DNA of 7,855 nt from Deltaproteobacteria bacterium (GTDB taxonomy: Bacteria; Bdellovibrionota; FAC87; UBA2466), in NCBI GenBank assembly GCA_013205415.1, contig JABMMY010000366.1, positions 1-7,855 on the forward strand. The letters run 5' to 3'. Both the position numbers and the translations under genes were made by a program. The notes below the pieces were generated by a model. The model saw nothing but the letters and a program-made list of their open reading frames with translations. It was not told where the DNA came from and did no database searches. Positions 7,338-7,855 of this stretch are shown in pieces; the first letter of the stretch is position 1; every line of letters starts with the position of its first letter.

Positions 7338-7360
7338 AGGACACAGCTAGGAGGCCTTTG

Positions 7361-7855
7361 ATGTCACAGCGATCAGTTCTTACTATGTTAGTGGGTTTGT
7401 TTTTTTCCTATTCGATTTTTGCCGATTACGAAGTGGTCAATGGAGCCCCTCAGTTTTCTGCAACGGAGGACCAATTTAGTTTTTATTTGAGTCTTTGGAA
7501 AAACTTAAGTTTGAAGGAACGATCCGAGTTAGGGGGATCGGGGCACCTGATTTCTCAACGTAACATTCAATGGAAAATTTCTGAATGTGAAACTACAAAA
7601 ACCTATTCTGATCAAGAAAATTTTTGGTATTGGGACGCTATCCATTTTGATAATAATAATGAGATCATTCCCATTCCTGAAGCGAATCGACCCGGATATT
7701 TATATTTGAATTTAGCCACACTAAGCTCATCACGTCTTTGGGGGCTGGGTCGTTATGTTGCACCCAAAAAAAATGAGAATGAATCTGCAGAAGACCTTCA
7801 GATACGAAAAGATGCAGCGAAACTGGAATGGGAAAAACACATCTCGCCTAAAGGC
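7361..7855 (+). CDS. Exported protein of unknown function (5' part, truncated by window end)
   Basis: From the ATG at 7361 the frame stays open for 165 codons to the window edge, so the 3' end is missing. A strong AGGAGG (7349-7354), 6 bp before the ATG, fixes the start. Residues 1-21 (MSQRSVLTMLVGLFFSYSIF, then A) are a clear Sec signal peptide with likely cleavage before DYEVV. The mature part is polar, with many aromatic residues (SFYLSLWKNLS, ENFWYWDAIHF). It has one cysteine in the visible part, at about residue 76, and a charged stretch around 135-160 (KKNENESAEDLQIRKDAAK). There is no lipobox. I do not recognise the family. It is divergent from the other exported protein, which suggests a shared regulatory region but not a known function. 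Confidence 0.82.
   Translation, partial: MSQRSVLTMLVGLFFSYSIFADYEVVNGAPQFSATEDQFSFYLSLWKNLSLKERSELGGSGHLISQRNIQWKISECETTKTYSDQENFWYWDAIHFDNNNEIIPIPEANRPGYLYLNLATLSSSRLWGLGRYVAPKKNENESAEDLQIRKDAAKLEWEKHISPKG

Larger units (their letters stand above)
7101..7360. other. Divergent intergenic region between two exported-protein genes
   Basis: This 260-bp AT-rich stretch contains the ribosome binding sites and candidate promoters of both flanking genes. It also carries a 6-bp inverted repeat, GTATCT (7153-7158) and AGATAC (7177-7182), over the likely -35 region of the minus-strand gene. AAAGGTGAA occurs twice as a direct repeat (7163-7171 and 7221-7229). A related AAAAAGGT lies at 7147-7154. No ORF of note and no RNA gene was seen. 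Confidence 0.6.

Overview
The window reads as chromosomal DNA from a Gram-negative bacterium of moderate GC content. It holds one clear housekeeping gene (glycine decarboxylase, gcvP), one accessory ATPase gene, and two genes for exported proteins of unknown function. The single-chain P-protein and the long, orphan-looking secreted proteins would suit a Bdellovibrionota or deltaproteobacteria-like lineage. That placement is an impression from protein style, not a demonstrated match.

Layout. Positions 1-61 may carry the last codons of an upstream gene. Positions 71-208 hold a 45-codon ORF with a good Shine-Dalgarno sequence. Its stop overlaps the start of a 377-aa AAA_14/DUF4143-type ATPase (205-1338) as ATGA, so the two look translationally coupled. 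A GC stem followed by six T residues (1426-1451) is a plausible terminator for that unit. A leader region of about 190 bp follows, with a long inverted repeat and a candidate sigma-70-like promoter. Then comes gcvP (1641-4502), complete and with all family motifs visible.

Tail-to-tail with gcvP, only 6 bp away, is a minus-strand gene for an 863-aa exported protein (4509-7100). A 260-bp intergenic region (7101-7360) separates it from a divergent plus-strand gene (7361 to the window end, truncated). That gene also encodes a protein with a signal peptide.

Functionally, gcvP feeds glycine into one-carbon metabolism, but no gcvT or gcvH gene lies in the window. The ATPase unit appears to be an independent accessory module upstream of it. 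The two exported proteins share a divergent promoter region and may be co-regulated, but neither can be given a function from sequence alone. No rRNA, tRNA, CRISPR array or insertion sequence was seen. The most interesting unexplained items are the small coupled ORF ahead of the ATPase, the structured or operator-like leader of gcvP, and the divergent pair of exported proteins.
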